This document shows, piece after piece, positions 63,316-64,000 of a stretch of 64,000 nt of DNA (its first letter is position 1; every line of letters begins with the position of its first letter). Source of the stretch: Filimonas sp. (lineage in GTDB: Bacteria > Bacteroidota > Bacteroidia > Chitinophagales > Chitinophagaceae). The stretch is from the NCBI GenBank assembly GCA_017306865.1, contig JAFKHH010000013.1, forward strand, positions 62,001 through 126,000, read 5' to 3'. Position numbers and translations under genes: made by a program. The notes beneath the pieces are model-generated. The model had not been told where the DNA came from, did no database searches, and saw only the letters and a list, made by a program, of their open reading frames with translations.

Positions 63316-64000
63316 CTAAAAATAAATCCCCACTTTCAAATCCTCCATCAGCTCCTGGTGGGTAGGTGCCCAGTTAAGAGCGGCACGTGTCTGTTCGCTG
63401 GATGCAGGGCAATCCATTGACGCAAAATGCTTGAACCAGGTAAAGTGTGCTTCAGCCCCGGCGTTATCCTTGCTTACCGTTGGAATTTGTAACGCATTAC
63501 CAATCGTTGTAGCAATTTCTTTAAAGGCAATACCTCCCTCCGCTACTGCATGATATACTTTTTGTGCAGGCTGTTTCTCAACGATGAGACGATATAGTAC
63601 TGCCGCGTCTAAACGGTGAACCGCAGGCCAGCGGTTCTGGCCTTCTCCTATGTACGCAGATTCTCCCTTTTCTTTTGCCATGCCAATCACCATAGGAATA
63701 AAGCCATGATCTCCTTTGTCATGCACTGTAGGTGGCAGGCGCACGATATACGCATTTATGCCTTGTGCGCTAAGCGCTTTCGCTGCTTCTTCCGAAGCCG
63801 CACGAGGGACAATCTCGGAACCAGCCGGTACATCATCTTCTGTCACCAGTTTGCCTGTACTAAGTAAGCCTACGCCGGATGTAATTACAAATGGACGATT
63901 GCTGCCAGCTAGTACTTCACCTATTGCCATGATCACCTTACGGTCGTCTTCACAATTCTGTTTGAAGCGGCTGAAATCATGATTGAATGCTGTATGAATA
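63316..64000 (-). CDS. SDR family NAD(P)-dependent oxidoreductase, 5'-truncated
   Basis: The frame is open to the right edge. The codons between 63936 and 64000 read IHTAFNHDFSRFKQNCEDDR and fit the family, so the true start lies outside the window. The visible 228 residues show AFNHDFSRF, FVITSGVGLL (Ser region), a YIVRLPPTVHDKGDHGFIP segment and VHRLDAAVLYRLIVE, as in atypical SDR/NmrA-like epimerase-type reductases. The N-terminal NAD(P)-binding GxxGxxG is not in the window. The C-terminus is EDLKVGIYF. Substrate unknown. Confidence 0.85.
   Translation of the reverse strand, partial: IHTAFNHDFSRFKQNCEDDRKVIMAIGEVLAGSNRPFVITSGVGLLSTGKLVTEDDVPAGSEIVPRAASEEAAKALSAQGINAYIVRLPPTVHDKGDHGFIPMVIGMAKEKGESAYIGEGQNRWPAVHRLDAAVLYRLIVEKQPAQKVYHAVAEGGIAFKEIATTIGNALQIPTVSKDNAGAEAHFTWFKHFASMDCPASSEQTRAALNWAPTHQELMEDLKVGIYF

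Overview
The window looks like a chromosomal segment of a Bacteroidota bacterium, most likely Chitinophagaceae or a close relative. The grounds are two SusC/SusD pairs, lipoproteins with Bacteroidota-type lipoboxes, type IX secretion (T9SS) substrates with type A and type B C-terminal domains, PorV and PorP/SprF family proteins, and moderate GC with weak Shine-Dalgarno signals. No rRNA, tRNA, CRISPR array, intact transposase or integrase was seen.

Left part (about 0.6-23.6 kb): a carbohydrate utilisation locus centred on galactose. An AraC-type regulator, a GH95 alpha-L-fucosidase-like enzyme and a secreted alpha/beta hydrolase lie on the minus strand. Divergently on the plus strand lie SusC, SusD, a clan GH-D-like (GH27/GH36 type) hydrolase, a DUF5107-TPR protein, aldose 1-epimerase (galM), an MFS sugar porter, galactokinase (galK), galactose-1-phosphate uridylyltransferase (galT) and a GH36 alpha-galactosidase. 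Together they suggest outer-membrane import of a fucosylated and/or alpha-galactosylated oligosaccharide, periplasmic trimming, inner-membrane uptake of free sugar and the Leloir pathway. galE and the fucose catabolic genes are not in the window. The gaps before the porter and before galK hold palindromic repeat elements plus a shared 39-nt direct repeat, and a 66-nt miniature inverted-repeat element occurs twice.

Middle part: at 24-27.3 kb a Gly-rich-linker lipoprotein overlaps the first of three small polytopic membrane proteins, two of which are paralogues; this resembles an effector with duplicated immunity genes. At 28.4-39.7 kb six closely spaced plus-strand genes form a probable operon: an MBG-domain adhesin with a type A T9SS signal, a PorV paralogue, an eight-bladed PQQ-like propeller lipoprotein, SusC, SusD and a fasciclin-like lipoprotein. 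It encodes no hydrolase.

Right part: a methyltransferase and dxs (minus), a MocR/GntR-aminotransferase regulator whose upstream motif recurs between a PaaI-type thioesterase and a GNAT acetyltransferase, a toxin-antitoxin-like pair bracketed by inverted repeats, and a serine hydrolase. Then comes a 3646-residue surface protein with about 22 DUF11-type repeats and a gliding-motility type C-terminal domain, followed by its PorP/SprF partner and an OmpA-family protein. The window closes with a VOC protein, an amidase_3-like protein and the C-terminal part of an SDR reductase that runs off the right edge. A DUF1214-like gene runs off the left edge.
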